From assembly GCA_026706075.1 (NCBI GenBank), contig JAPOZM010000002.1, positions 1-64,000 on the forward strand: DNA of 64,000 nt. Direction: 5' to 3'. Origin of the DNA: Gemmatimonadaceae bacterium. GTDB lineage: Bacteria; Latescibacterota; UBA2968; UBA8231. Positions 36,248-45,408 of the stretch are shown piece after piece. Position 1 is the first letter of the stretch; each line of letters begins with the position of its first letter. Below the pieces are notes generated by a model, which worked only from the letters and a program-made list of their open reading frames with translations, did not search any database and was not told the origin of the DNA. The position numbers and the translations under genes were made by a program.

Positions 36248-37126
36248 ATGAGCACGCAGGTCGAGCTGGTGGTCGATGCCCACGCCGTGATCGGGGAAGG
36301 CGCCCTCTGGAACAGCGCCGAGCAGGTGCTCTACTGGGTCGACATCATGGGGAACAAGCTTCACGTCCACGATCCCTCCGGCGACGCGGACCGGGTCACG
36401 GACATCGGCCAGCCGGTGGGCACGGTGGTGGTGCGCGCCTCGGGCGGGCTGATGCTGGCCCTCAAGGACGGGTTCGCCGCCTTCGATCCGGCCAGCGGCC
36501 AGCTGGACCTCCTCCACGACCCGGAAGCCCACCTGCCGGAGAACCGCTTCAACGACGGCAAGTGCGATCCCGCCGGCCGGTTCTGGGCCGGCACCATGGC
36601 CATCGATCCGGTGGAGGGCGCCGGCGCCCTCTACTGCATGGAGACGGACCTGAGCGTGCGCAAGGTGCTCGACGGCGTGAGCATCTCCAACGGCATCGTC
36701 TGGAGCCTCGACGGCGCCCGGATGTACTTCATCGACTCCCTCCGCTACGACGTGCAGGTCTACGACTACGACGTGGAGACGGGGACCCTCGACGACGAGC
36801 GGGTCGCCTTCCGCGTCCCCGGCGAGGTGGGGCTCCCCGACGGCATGGCCATCGACGCGGAAGGGATGTTGTGGATCGCCCACTTCGACGGGGCGAAGGT
36901 GTGCCGCTGGCATCCCGACACTGGGGAGATCCTGCAGACCATCGACCTGCCCGTCTCCAAGACGACCTCCTGCGCCTTCGGAGGCCCGGACCTGGAAACC
37001 CTCTACATCACCAGCGGCTCCCTCGGGATGACCGACGAAGAGAAGGAGAGGGAGCCCCACGCCGGCGGGCTGTTCGCGGCCAGACCGGGTTGCCGCGGGG
37101 TGGAGTCGTTCCAGTTCGGCGGGTGA
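36248..37126 (+). CDS. SMP-30/gluconolactonase-family protein
   Basis: AVIGEGALWNSAEQVLYWVDIMGNKLHVHDP...NRFNDGKCDPAGRFWAGTM...GLPDGMAIDAEGMLWIAHFDG. Confidence 0.93.
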   Translation: MSTQVELVVDAHAVIGEGALWNSAEQVLYWVDIMGNKLHVHDPSGDADRVTDIGQPVGTVVVRASGGLMLALKDGFAAFDPASGQLDLLHDPEAHLPENRFNDGKCDPAGRFWAGTMAIDPVEGAGALYCMETDLSVRKVLDGVSISNGIVWSLDGARMYFIDSLRYDVQVYDYDVETGTLDDERVAFRVPGEVGLPDGMAIDAEGMLWIAHFDGAKVCRWHPDTGEILQTIDLPVSKTTSCAFGGPDLETLYITSGSLGMTDEEKEREPHAGGLFAARPGCRGVESFQFGG

Positions 37127-37171
37127 GGGGCTACTCCCCCCGCCACGCCGCATCGATGCTGGTGTACCCGT
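37111..37171 (-). repeat. Detached copy of the PhyH 3' end (partner 39758..39816)
   Basis: ttcggcgggtgagg(gg)ctactccccccgccaYgcc...tcgatgctggtgtacccgt shared; reverse strand reads MHGYTSIDAAWRGE* versus GYTSIDMAWRGE*. Confidence 0.8.
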
Positions 37172-37205
37172 GCATCGCCGGGAGGGGCCCTATGCGCCAT
37201 CCTGC

Positions 37206-37658
37206 TCAGTGGAGCCCCCTCGACTTGAGCTCGCCCCACGACATAATCGAGACCGCGGTCACCGGGCCGTCCGCCTCGCCTGCTACCTTGAGGGTGTTGG
37301 CGCTGGCCCACTTCTTCGCCACGCCATCGACGATGACATCGGCCACAAGGCGGTATTCTCCGGGCTCCGTGGGGATGTATCCGCAGGCGCCGCCGGTCGT
37401 TCTTGTTCCCGCGACATCGTTCCAATCTTCGTCCTCGCTCCCTCGCGTCTGCCACCTGGACTCGACGATGGACAGCGAATCCGTGATGGCGGAAAAGCAC
37501 CTGGCCTCCCCCGAAGTGAGGATGCTGATGGTCCCATCCTTGGTCACGGTGATCTCGTCCACCGGCATGTAGTCGTCCGCCAGGGCGACGGATGCAAGGC
37601 CGATGGCTGCAAGAGCGGACAGCGCATGCATGGAGGACTTCCTCCTGGCCCGAAGCAT
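37206..37658 (-). CDS. Secreted hypothetical protein
   Basis: Signal peptide MLRARRKSSMHALSALAAIGLASVALA; about 150 aa. Confidence 0.6.
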   Translation of the reverse strand: MLRARRKSSMHALSALAAIGLASVALADDYMPVDEITVTKDGTISILTSGEARCFSAITDSLSIVESRWQTRGSEDEDWNDVAGTRTTGGACGYIPTEPGEYRLVADVIVDGVAKKWASANTLKVAGEADGPVTAVSIMSWGELKSRGLH

Positions 37659-38115
37659 GATTCCTTCTCCTGTGAGACAGTGAGGTTCGCCCTCCTCACG
37701 CAAGGGCCGTGCCACCTCGATTCCCCTCGAAACAGGGCCCGGGGGGTTGGCGCCAGGGTGAACGCTGCCGGACACTTTGGCAGCCCGTTTGAACGCCATC
37801 GAACACTCTGCTCGGGTTCGCGGCGCGGGCTTGCAATGCGGCTACCCGGGTAGCGGCCGACGCACCCGGACTGATCATCCTGGTGTACCCGTTTCTGCAG
37901 CGGTACTTCGTCAGGGGATTGCTGATCGGGGCTCTGAAAGGGTAGAGGGAACGGCGTCGTCGAGAGCACCGTTGCATGTGAGGTGGCGGTCGCCTACCGT
38001 TGCCGAAGACGATCTCCGTCGTCAGGACTCGGCTGTTGCACGCCGGATGATCGCCAAGCCGGAATGGCTGGCAGGCAATGTTGATACGCGAGATCTGCAA
38101 GATGCGGGGAAGGTG

Positions 38116-38340
38116 ATGGCTGAGCCTGAAGGCAGAGACGAGCGCGAGGTGGAGTTGCGCATGGCGCTGCTCCGGGAGCGGTACGGCGAACGGTTCGCGG
38201 AGCCGGACCAGGAGGCGGAGGTCCGCAGGCAGGTGGCCCAGGAGTTGGTCAGGGTCTCCAGGACGCTCCGGGAGGCCGAGATCGCCCCGGACCAGGAGCC
38301 GTTTCCGCCGTTCAGGCCCTACCGGGGCGACGACCGGTGA
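38116..38340 (+). CDS. Small hypothetical protein coupled to the amidase
   Basis: MAEPEGRDEREVELRMALLRERYGERFAEPDQ...; GTGA overlap with the amidase start at 38337. Confidence 0.6.
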   Translation: MAEPEGRDEREVELRMALLRERYGERFAEPDQEAEVRRQVAQELVRVSRTLREAEIAPDQEPFPPFRPYRGDDR

Positions 38341-39757
38341 GCGAGCTCGACGCCGTCTTCCTGCCGGTGCGCGAGCTGGCCGAGCGGGTGCGCACGCGGC
38401 AGGTGTCGCCGGTGGCGCTGACGCGGCTGTTCCTGGACCGGCTGGAGCGGATCGGGCCGCGGTACAATGCGGTCGTGACGCTCACCGCCGATCTGGCCGA
38501 GAAGCAGGCGCAGGAGTCCGAGCGGGAGATCGGCGAGGGGCGCTACCGCGGTCCTCTGCACGGCATCCCGTACGGACTCAAGGACGTCTTCGCCACCGAG
38601 GGCTACCCGACGACGTGGGGCGCGGGGCCGCTGCGCGACCAGGCCTTCGACTACGACGCCACCATCGTCCGCAGGCTGCGGGATGCCGGCGCCGTGCTGG
38701 CCGCCAAGCTGGCGCTGGTGGAGCTGGCCGGCGGCACCGGTTACCGGCGGGCGGACGCCTCGTTCACCGGGCCCGGCCTCAACCCGTGGGACCCCGGCAC
38801 GTGGAGCGGCGGCTCTTCCAGCGGCTCCGGGTCGGCGGTCGCCGCGGGGCTCGTGCCGTTCGCGATCGGCACGGAGACGTGGGGATCGATCGTGGGACCG
38901 TCGAACAACTGCGCCGTGTCCGGGCTGCGCCCCACCTTCGGCCGCGTGAGCCGGCACGGCGGCATGCCGCTGACCTACGGGATGGACAAGCCGGGGCCGA
39001 TGTGCCTCACCGCCGACGACTGCGGACTCGTGCTCGACGCGATCGCCGGGCATGACGAGCGCGACGAGGCGACCACGACGCGGCCGTACGAGTATCGCCT
39101 GCACCGCCCAGAGCGCGGCCGCTTTCGCCTTGGGGTCCCCAAGGGCGTGCCCGAAGGCTCGCAGCCGGGCGTGCAGGATCGCTTCCGGGAGGCGCTGGTC
39201 GCGCTTGCCGAGGTGGCGGACATCGAGGAGGTCGAGCTGCCGGACCTGCCGTACGCCGAGGTGTCGAGGACGATCTTCCTGGCCGAGTCGGCCAGCGTCA
39301 TGGAGGAGCTCATCGACAGCGGCATGACAGCCGGGCTCACCGCGCCGGAGGCGCGCATCGGGATCTATCCCCGGACCGCGGTGCTGGCCACCGACTACCT
39401 GCGGGCGCTGCGGCTGCGGGGCGCCATCGCCGAGGCGGCCGACCGGCTGCTTGCGCGCTGCGACGCGCTGCTGTCGCCCACGCGGCCGACGGTCGCGCCG
39501 CCGGCCGACCGGCCCTGGGTCAAGAAGGCCGGGGAGCGGGCGGCCGATCCGCTGAACGCGTTCGGCAGCTGCATCGGGCTGCCCGCGATCTCGGTGCCGA
39601 TGGGGTTCTCGGACGGGGCTTGCCGATCGGCCTGCAGATCCTGGGTCGGGCCTATGACGAGAACGTGGTGCTGGCCGTTGCCTCCGCCTACCAGGGGCTG
39701 ATCGACTGGCACGCACGGCACCCGCCGGATCTGCTGCGGGCCATCGCAACGGACTGA
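38337..39757 (+). CDS. Amidase-signature family protein; apparent frameshift at a G4 tract (39615-39618)
   Basis: GPLHGIPYGLKDVFATEGYPTTWG; GTWSGGSSSGSGSAVAAGLVPFAIGTETWGSI; after the shift the correct C-terminus GLPIGLQILGRAYDENVVLAVASAYQGLIDWHARHPPDLLRAIATD* ends at 39757. Confidence 0.88.
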
Positions 39758-39775
39758 CCGGTTCGGCGGGTGAGG

Positions 39776-40645
39776 CTACTCCCCCCGCCATGCCATGTCG
39801 ATGCTGGTGTACCCGTCGACGTAGCGTTGCAGGTGCGCCGGCAGATCGGCGAGGAACCGCTGGCCCCTCTCTGGTATCTCCCAGGGGATCTCGATGCGGT
39901 GGTTGCGGTCGCGGAAGCCGATGGCGCACGACAGCCGGGGTTCATCGAGGCCGTTGGGAAAGGCGCCGTGGTAGGTGCGGTGGGCGAAGACGATCATGTC
40001 CCCGGGATCGGTGAAGAGAGGGATGAGCCCGGGGATGTCGAAGCCGGCGTAGTGCGACTCCTCTTCCCCTTCCGGGTAGAAGGAGCGCTGGTCGCCGGTC
40101 AGGGCAAACCCCTCCGGCCCTTCCCAGCCCTCGACGTGGGAACCCTCGATGACGCACAGCCCGCCGTGGACCGGCCTCGAGCCGGTGATGTAGAACCACT
40201 TCCCCGAGGGCCAGAGCCCGCGGTTGAGGACCTCGCCCGAGTTCTTCGGCGGCCCTTCGCTGAACCCCTGCCAGTCGCTGTGCCAGCGGACCGGCGCCGA
40301 CCCCGGCATGCGGACGATGGCGGCCGAGCGGTGGACGGTCATCTCGTCCGTTCCGATCAGGTGCCGGTGGATCTCCATGAAGGGCTCGTGCTCCAGCAGC
40401 GACCACGCCCCCGGCCCCGACTCGATCCAGGCGTGGCGGGTGCGCGACTCCCCCGGCCCCAGGGTGCGCTCCGGGTCGGTGCCCTCCCACACGGCCTCCC
40501 TCAGGCCGGCGACGATGTCGTCGGGCAGCACCTCCTTGACGATGGCGAAGCCGTGCGCCTCCAGGAAGTCCGACATGGCGTCGAGCTCGCTTGTGGCGAA
40601 CTCGTACCTGTACCCGGGGTCCGGTTTCCTGATAGTCTCGGTCAT
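39776..40645 (-). CDS. Phytanoyl-CoA dioxygenase (PhyH) family protein
   Basis: FLEAHGFAIVKEVLPDDIVAGLREAVWEG...VRWHSDWQGFSEGPPKN...GSHVEGWEG...HRTYHGAFPNGLDEPRLSCAIGFRDRN. Confidence 0.88.
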   Translation of the reverse strand: MTETIRKPDPGYRYEFATSELDAMSDFLEAHGFAIVKEVLPDDIVAGLREAVWEGTDPERTLGPGESRTRHAWIESGPGAWSLLEHEPFMEIHRHLIGTDEMTVHRSAAIVRMPGSAPVRWHSDWQGFSEGPPKNSGEVLNRGLWPSGKWFYITGSRPVHGGLCVIEGSHVEGWEGPEGFALTGDQRSFYPEGEEESHYAGFDIPGLIPLFTDPGDMIVFAHRTYHGAFPNGLDEPRLSCAIGFRDRNHRIEIPWEIPERGQRFLADLPAHLQRYVDGYTSIDMAWRGE

Positions 40646-41727
40646 CCTTGCCTCTCCGCTTCCGTGGTCAGTTCGATCGCTCTACCTCTCGCCGACGATT
40701 CGAGTCCGGCAAGCAAAATCTCAGTGACGTGCCGCGCCGTGTAGACATTTGAGAGTGGCGGCTGTGTCCCTCTACGAATGTGTTCGGCGAAATGGGCGTG
40801 CATCTCGCCCGGCGCAGCGTCTGTACAATCTAGCGCCCTGACATCCACGGGCGCCTGCTCACGCGTATAGGAAGTCGGTGTCAATTGACTGAGTGCTGCG
40901 CCATCAATACCGGGCATCACGAACTTGCCCGCCGTGCCATGCACACTCCCTTCACGCGTGCGTGCGGGATCGCACCAACTCGTCTCTGCGGTAACAATCC
41001 CGCCCGATGGCATCTCAAGCACAAGCGTGGCGACATCCTCCAATTCGGTGGGTTTGTCGAAAGTGGATACAAAGCCGGTCACGCGTTTGAAGGTACCGAG
41101 CATAGCGACGAGGCTCGCAACGGCGTAAACCCCCATGTCGAAGAGTGCGCCGACACTCGCCTGTTTCGCATCGAAGAACCACAGATCGTCCCCCGTTTCG
41201 CCGAAGACATCGCGGATCTCCGCGTAGTAGATCTCAGGTCCGCCGTGGCTGCTCCGCATCCTTGCCCCGGATACGCGTCCGATGGCCTCCTCGGCAATCA
41301 GCTGACGGACCTTGTAGACAGCGGCGTTGAAATGGGGGAGGCACATCGCTGTCTTGCCACTGGCTTCGGCTGCTGCCACGAGTCGATTCGCTTCATCCAT
41401 CTCACCGCAGAGGGGTTTCTGCATGAGCACATGCTTGCCTGCTTCCAACGCTTTGACACCCCACGAGACGTGCAATGGGTGTGGCGTGCCGACAAGTATT
41501 GCATCGAGCGCATCATCAGCGATGATTGCGTCGTAGTCCTGTGTCCACCGCGGCACATCGAACTCTCGACATTGATGCTTGAGACGGGACTCGCGCCGGC
41601 CGCCGATGACACTGACCTCAAAATCGTGGCCTTGCACGAGGTCAGGGAGATGCATCCGGCAGACGATGCCGCCTGCACCGATCACACCAAGCTTCAGCGC
41701 AGGATTGCTGTCAACCATCTGGGACAT
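40642..41727 (-). CDS. Gfo/Idh/MocA-family oxidoreductase
   Basis: LKLGVIGAGGIVCRMHLPDL...VGTPHPLHVSWGVKALEAGKHVLMQKPLCGEMDEANRLV. Confidence 0.93.
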   Translation of the reverse strand: MSQMVDSNPALKLGVIGAGGIVCRMHLPDLVQGHDFEVSVIGGRRESRLKHQCREFDVPRWTQDYDAIIADDALDAILVGTPHPLHVSWGVKALEAGKHVLMQKPLCGEMDEANRLVAAAEASGKTAMCLPHFNAAVYKVRQLIAEEAIGRVSGARMRSSHGGPEIYYAEIRDVFGETGDDLWFFDAKQASVGALFDMGVYAVASLVAMLGTFKRVTGFVSTFDKPTELEDVATLVLEMPSGGIVTAETSWCDPARTREGSVHGTAGKFVMPGIDGAALSQLTPTSYTREQAPVDVRALDCTDAAPGEMHAHFAEHIRRGTQPPLSNVYTARHVTEILLAGLESSARGRAIELTTEAERQG

Positions 41728-42634
41728 CCTTTCCCCACAGGGCTCGTCGGAAGTCGGCGGGCCCTTCCATGGAGTGTGCGTCGAGGAAGTCCTGCAGACG
41801 GCCGAACTCGTGCAGCAGGCAGAAACTCAAGATTCCCTCCTCGACCTCGGACGAGCTATCCATCCCGTAAGCCTCGAGGAGCTGGTGGGAGAGTTCGGGC
41901 TCACCCAGGGTGTAGTCGGCAATGACGGCGATGAAGTCGTAGAAGGGATGACCGATGCGGGCGTCGCCAAAGTCGATGATCCCGGAGACAAACCAGGAAC
42001 CGTCGTCGCGTCTGGTGAGGAGAATGTGATCCGCCGTCAAGTCGGCGTGCAGGAAGACGTGGCGGAAAGGAGGTTCGACGAACTCCTTGAGACGGGATCG
42101 GATCCAACTGCCCCACGGATCTCCGGCACAGTGGTGTCCCTCGGCCCCCGAGAGTCGAGCCTGCAAGAAGGACTCCCAATCGGAGTCGAGACCTTTTGGG
42201 CGGTGATGATCGTGCAGGCAACGCAGGAGAGCGCCGATTTCTCCGACGAGGCTCCTGCGCACGCCCCTGGAGAGCTTCCGCCAGACCGATTGTGCCGGGA
42301 CCCCCACCGCACGACTCTGCACCAGGTACGGCCACTCGGCGATCTTCCCGTGAGCCACCACCCTCGGTACGGGCAGATTGTCCACGCTCTCCAAGGCGAC
42401 GCGCTCCGCCTCGAAGGATGCCGCCCACAGCGGACAGTAAATCTTGAGGACCACCCCTCCTACCCCATAGACCAGGTGAGTTCCCAGCGTCAGGCGCTCC
42501 GGGTCGCCTTCGAGCCCGTGACGCGCAGCGACCTCCCGGACGGCTGGCTGCCAGATGGCGTCGTCCTCGTACAGGGCGGAGTACTGATCCTCGCATCGAA
42601 TCTCGGGTAGTATTCCCATGGTCCTGTCCCCCAA
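41711..42634 (-). CDS. Aminoglycoside phosphotransferase (APH)-family protein
   Basis: FLHADLTADHILLTRRDDGSWFVSGIIDFGDARIGHPFYDFIAV: APH catalytic and metal-binding motifs. Confidence 0.9.
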   Translation of the reverse strand: MGDRTMGILPEIRCEDQYSALYEDDAIWQPAVREVAARHGLEGDPERLTLGTHLVYGVGGVVLKIYCPLWAASFEAERVALESVDNLPVPRVVAHGKIAEWPYLVQSRAVGVPAQSVWRKLSRGVRRSLVGEIGALLRCLHDHHRPKGLDSDWESFLQARLSGAEGHHCAGDPWGSWIRSRLKEFVEPPFRHVFLHADLTADHILLTRRDDGSWFVSGIIDFGDARIGHPFYDFIAVIADYTLGEPELSHQLLEAYGMDSSSEVEEGILSFCLLHEFGRLQDFLDAHSMEGPADFRRALWGKDVPDG

Positions 42635-42638
42635 CCTT

Positions 42639-42711
42639 CAGGCCAGCCACGACGCCGTCGGGCAGCACCTCCTTGACGATGGCGAAGTCGTGCGCCTCCA
42701 GGTACGAGTAG
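42639..42711 (-). pseudogene. Fragment of a PhyH gene N-terminus
   Basis: Reverse strand YSYLEAHDFAIVKEVLPDGVVAGLK versus SDFLEAHGFAIVKEVLPDDIVAGLR in the intact gene; DNA matches 40501-40573 at roughly 85-90% by eye. Confidence 0.85.
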
Positions 42712-42720
42712 ATCGGACAC

Positions 42721-42783
42721 CGGGTCCAAGAAGGTCGGCCGCTTTCGCGGGCAGGTCCAACGGCTCGCAGGAGGAGCCGCCGT
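42721..42783 (-). pseudogene. Fragment of a GNAT acetyltransferase gene (near C-terminus)
   Basis: aaggtcggccgctttcgcgggcaggtccaacggctcgcaggaggag matches 52524-52570 of the intact GNAT gene. Confidence 0.85.
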
Positions 42784-42789
42784 GACCGA

Positions 42790-43175
42790 TCCTGTGCCGG
42801 TGCTCCGTAACTCGAGGGCGGCTGTCTGCCGTCGCCGGGTTTCAGCCCCATTCGCGTCATCGCGGCCAGGTTCGAGAGCTGAATCGCCGCCTGGATTCTC
42901 ATGAACGCGCTCCACGAGGAGGCGCAGTCCGTCAAGTCGATCTCCAGCTCATCCGCCAGTTCCCGTTGGCGGTCCGACACGCCACGGGGAGGGCAGCAAA
43001 TCGCATCGGCGACCCTTTCCAAAATGGCGGAGGCGACAGCTCCGAACGTGTCGTCGGGCGACACGTGAATCCCCAGCCGGTCGGCGATGGCCAGCTGCTC
43101 CGGTATGGGCTTGAGCCCGCTCCACAGGACCTTCGGCGACCCGGCGTACTCTATTTCCCAAATCCGGTAGCTCAT
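42790..43175 (-). CDS. Hypothetical protein, C-terminus replaced by gene fragments
   Basis: MSYRIWEIEYAGSPKVLWSGLKPIPEQLAIADRLGIHVSPDD...SSWSAFMRIQAAIQLSNLAAMTRMGLKPGD, then homology changes to GNAT/PhyH fragments. Confidence 0.55.
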
Positions 43176-43229
43176 CTGTCAGGTTCCGTCTCCCTCGGTC
43201 TTCTTTCGTTCCCAACCGGATGCTGACCC

Positions 43230-43619
43230 CTAGCTTCTGAACAGGCCTCTAATCCACCGCCACAGCCTGCGCACGAGGGAGTCGTAGTACCTCCGTCGAC
43301 GCTCCTCCTCGCGGCGCCGCCCGTCTGCGATCTGCTCAGCGGTCCACCGCTCGGCCCAGACCACCTCACCGTCCGTGATCAGGTAGTGCGATTGGCAGGC
43401 TTGCTGCCAATTGCCGACCGACGGGCGAAGAGTCGGCCCTCCATCGGTCTCCTTCAGGGACCATTCGGTGGGGCCGAGGGGCGTCCTCACCTTTGTGCCG
43501 CATCCGCAGGCGCACAGGTGTGCCACGGCGCCGAACTCCTCCGAGACGTAGAGCACCCCAGGACTCAGTTCCTGGGGCATGTAGTGGACCCGTTTCAGCC
43601 TAATCTTCGGCAAGCTCAT
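43230..43619 (-). CDS. DUF6527-like zinc-binding protein of the ubiquitin-like operon
   Basis: MSLPKIRLKRVHYMPQELSPGVLYVSEEFGAVAHLCACGCGTKVRTPLGPTEWSLKETDGGPTLRPSVGNWQQACQSHYLITDGEVVWA; CxCGC...CxSHY pattern; overlaps the E1 3' end by 20 nt. Confidence 0.8.
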   Translation of the reverse strand: MSLPKIRLKRVHYMPQELSPGVLYVSEEFGAVAHLCACGCGTKVRTPLGPTEWSLKETDGGPTLRPSVGNWQQACQSHYLITDGEVVWAERWTAEQIADGRRREEERRRRYYDSLVRRLWRWIRGLFRS

Positions 43620-44793
43620 CCTCGCCCGTCGTCTTGAGGTCGCTGACGTCCATGACCAAGTGGTAGTAGGGAGCGTCCTCGAAGTAGAAGCCCCTGAGCT
43701 GCTTGAACCTGACGACCGCCAGACACGCGTTGAGGGCGTTGAGTTCGCTGATCTGGATGTTCGTCCGGTAGATGTCATCCGGGTCATCCGCCATCGGGGC
43801 CAGGTCTTTGTCCCTGACCTCCTGCCCGTGCTCCGCCGAGTAGTAGGTGGTGCGCAGCAGGCCGCTGATGGGACCTCTCTTGCGGTTCAGCCCCATCCCC
43901 ACGTCGATGAAGGGGATGCTCTTGGAGATGAGCAGGTCGAAGATGCCCGCTCTGGACGAACCCTTGTCGACGCAGACGAATGCGAAGGTGACTCCGTCCA
44001 CCGCTTCATGGCAGGACGCGTCGATGAACGCGGGCGTCACCGACAGGCCCGTGCGGAAGTTGTCGTAGCGGCCGCCGTAGACCACCGCCTTTGACTTCCC
44101 CAGCTCACACTCCTCCAGCCGGCCGGGGGACCGGAAGGCGTTGTGAACGTGGTAGGGGTCCAAGTCGAACGCCCTGATCTCCCGGACGGGCGTCTTTGCC
44201 AGGAAGTCCAGGACGTACGCGCCCGTGCCGCCCAGGCCGATGATAGCGATCACATCGTCCTTGAACATCGCGGCCAGGTCCGAGATCTCCGCCCGGGTGG
44301 TCAGGGTGTCGTGGAACTTGAACACCGAGTCGGCCGGGGCCTCCTCCACGGAGCGGAACGTGTAGGGGTTCGCGCTGTGGGCCTCCATCGCCGGCCCGGA
44401 GATGATGGCCACGTAGCTCTCGATCTTGTGGAGGAAGTCCTCGAACCTCCCCGTGGCCTTGGGCTTGTTGGAGAATGACCGCTGGACGACCACGTCGCTG
44501 CAAGCTTCGCTCAGGGTGATGGTGGTGGGACCCCCGGCCAAGTTCGGGATCGGATGACCGTCCAAGCCGTGGGGCACCGACCCGGCGAAGTACACCTGGT
44601 GGTCCGTCTGGGTGACGCGCTCCTTGTCGATGAACTCCAGCTTCGCGACAAGTGCGCCCCACTGCAGCCCGCCCTCGCGGTCCAGGTACGGAATATCCCG
44701 GACGACGAGGTGATTGCTGTCGACGGCTACCGCATAGCCCTTTTCGAGCAGATGCCGGAGGTCGTCGTTATGACTGGCCAGTCGGTGTAACAT
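43600..44793 (-). CDS. E1-like ThiF-family adenylyltransferase with an extra N-terminal domain (DUF6791-like)
   Basis: DDVIAIIGLGGTGAYVLDFLAKTPVREIRAFDLDPYHVHNAFRSPG: E1/ThiF nucleotide-binding GxGGxG and following acidic residue; about 180-aa N-terminal domain. Confidence 0.88.
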   Translation of the reverse strand: MLHRLASHNDDLRHLLEKGYAVAVDSNHLVVRDIPYLDREGGLQWGALVAKLEFIDKERVTQTDHQVYFAGSVPHGLDGHPIPNLAGGPTTITLSEACSDVVVQRSFSNKPKATGRFEDFLHKIESYVAIISGPAMEAHSANPYTFRSVEEAPADSVFKFHDTLTTRAEISDLAAMFKDDVIAIIGLGGTGAYVLDFLAKTPVREIRAFDLDPYHVHNAFRSPGRLEECELGKSKAVVYGGRYDNFRTGLSVTPAFIDASCHEAVDGVTFAFVCVDKGSSRAGIFDLLISKSIPFIDVGMGLNRKRGPISGLLRTTYYSAEHGQEVRDKDLAPMADDPDDIYRTNIQISELNALNACLAVVRFKQLRGFYFEDAPYYHLVMDVSDLKTTGEDELAED

Positions 44794-45052
44794 TGAACAC
44801 CATTCCTTCGAGGACCTTGACGGTGCCGCCCTTGGAGAGGGTGCCCTCGGGCTTGTCGCGGGGGCCTCGTTTGTAGATCACCGTGTAGGTGATCTCCGGG
44901 TTCTGGGCGTAGTCGGGCACTTCCAGGGTGACCACCTGGTCATAGGTGATGTACTCCTCGGGCCACTTGTGGGGAGTTCCCTCCACGATGATCGTGGTCG
45001 TCTTGTGGTCCTCGACATCGATGGGTTCGGGCTTGTGATCTTCTGCTACCAC
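44768..45052 (-). CDS. Ubiquitin-like protein, Multi_ubiq family (single domain)
   Basis: TTTIIVEGTPHKWPEEYITYDQVVTLEVPDYAQNPEITYTVIYKRGPRDKPEGTLSKGGTVKVLEGMVFNVTPTGQS: Multi_ubiq signature (EGTLxxGxxVKVxxGMxFNVTPTxxS); overlaps the E1 start by 26 nt. Confidence 0.88.
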   Translation of the reverse strand: MVAEDHKPEPIDVEDHKTTTIIVEGTPHKWPEEYITYDQVVTLEVPDYAQNPEITYTVIYKRGPRDKPEGTLSKGGTVKVLEGMVFNVTPTGQS

Positions 45053-45126
45053 GGGTCGGCCTCCTTCGCTGAGATCGGGTTTGGTTTGGGACCCGCAGCC
45101 TCTCGGTTCGCAGGCCGCAGTTTAGC

Positions 45127-45155
45127 AACTTAGCTCATCAGCTAAACCCTGTCAA
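45127..45155 (-). promoter_or_regulatory. Predicted promoter and operator of the Ubl-E1-DUF6527 operon
   Basis: Minus strand: TTGACA (45150-45155), 17-nt spacer, TAAGTT (45127-45132); palindrome TTAGCTCATCAGCTAA at 45130-45145. Confidence 0.75.
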
Positions 45156-45408
45156 GGATCTGCCTGGAGAAACCTGTCGACCGATGCCTCCCCCCGCCCC
45201 TGCGAGCGTCTCTTGTCGACCCAGTCTCCACGAGGAAGAGCGGTATTGTCGGGGCCGGCGACCGGCCGGTGAGGGCGTGTTCACTCCGTCCCCGGTCTTG
45301 CCAGGGCGAAGAGCCGGTCCCGGCGGATGGAACTCCTCGGAGCCTGCGCCGCAACCAGCAGCGTCACGCCGGCTCGGCCAGGTCTCATGGCCGCCTCGGA
45401 CGGTACGG

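Noticed and set aside
41901-43175. 424-aa minus ORF read as one protein
   Set aside because: Chimeric: unknown N-terminus, GNAT/PhyH fragments, then out-of-frame APH sequence.
45160-45408. Intergenic region between the Ubl promoter and ImmA gene as a hidden gene
   Set aside because: No frame gave a convincing start, ribosome site or domain; may be untranslated or decayed.
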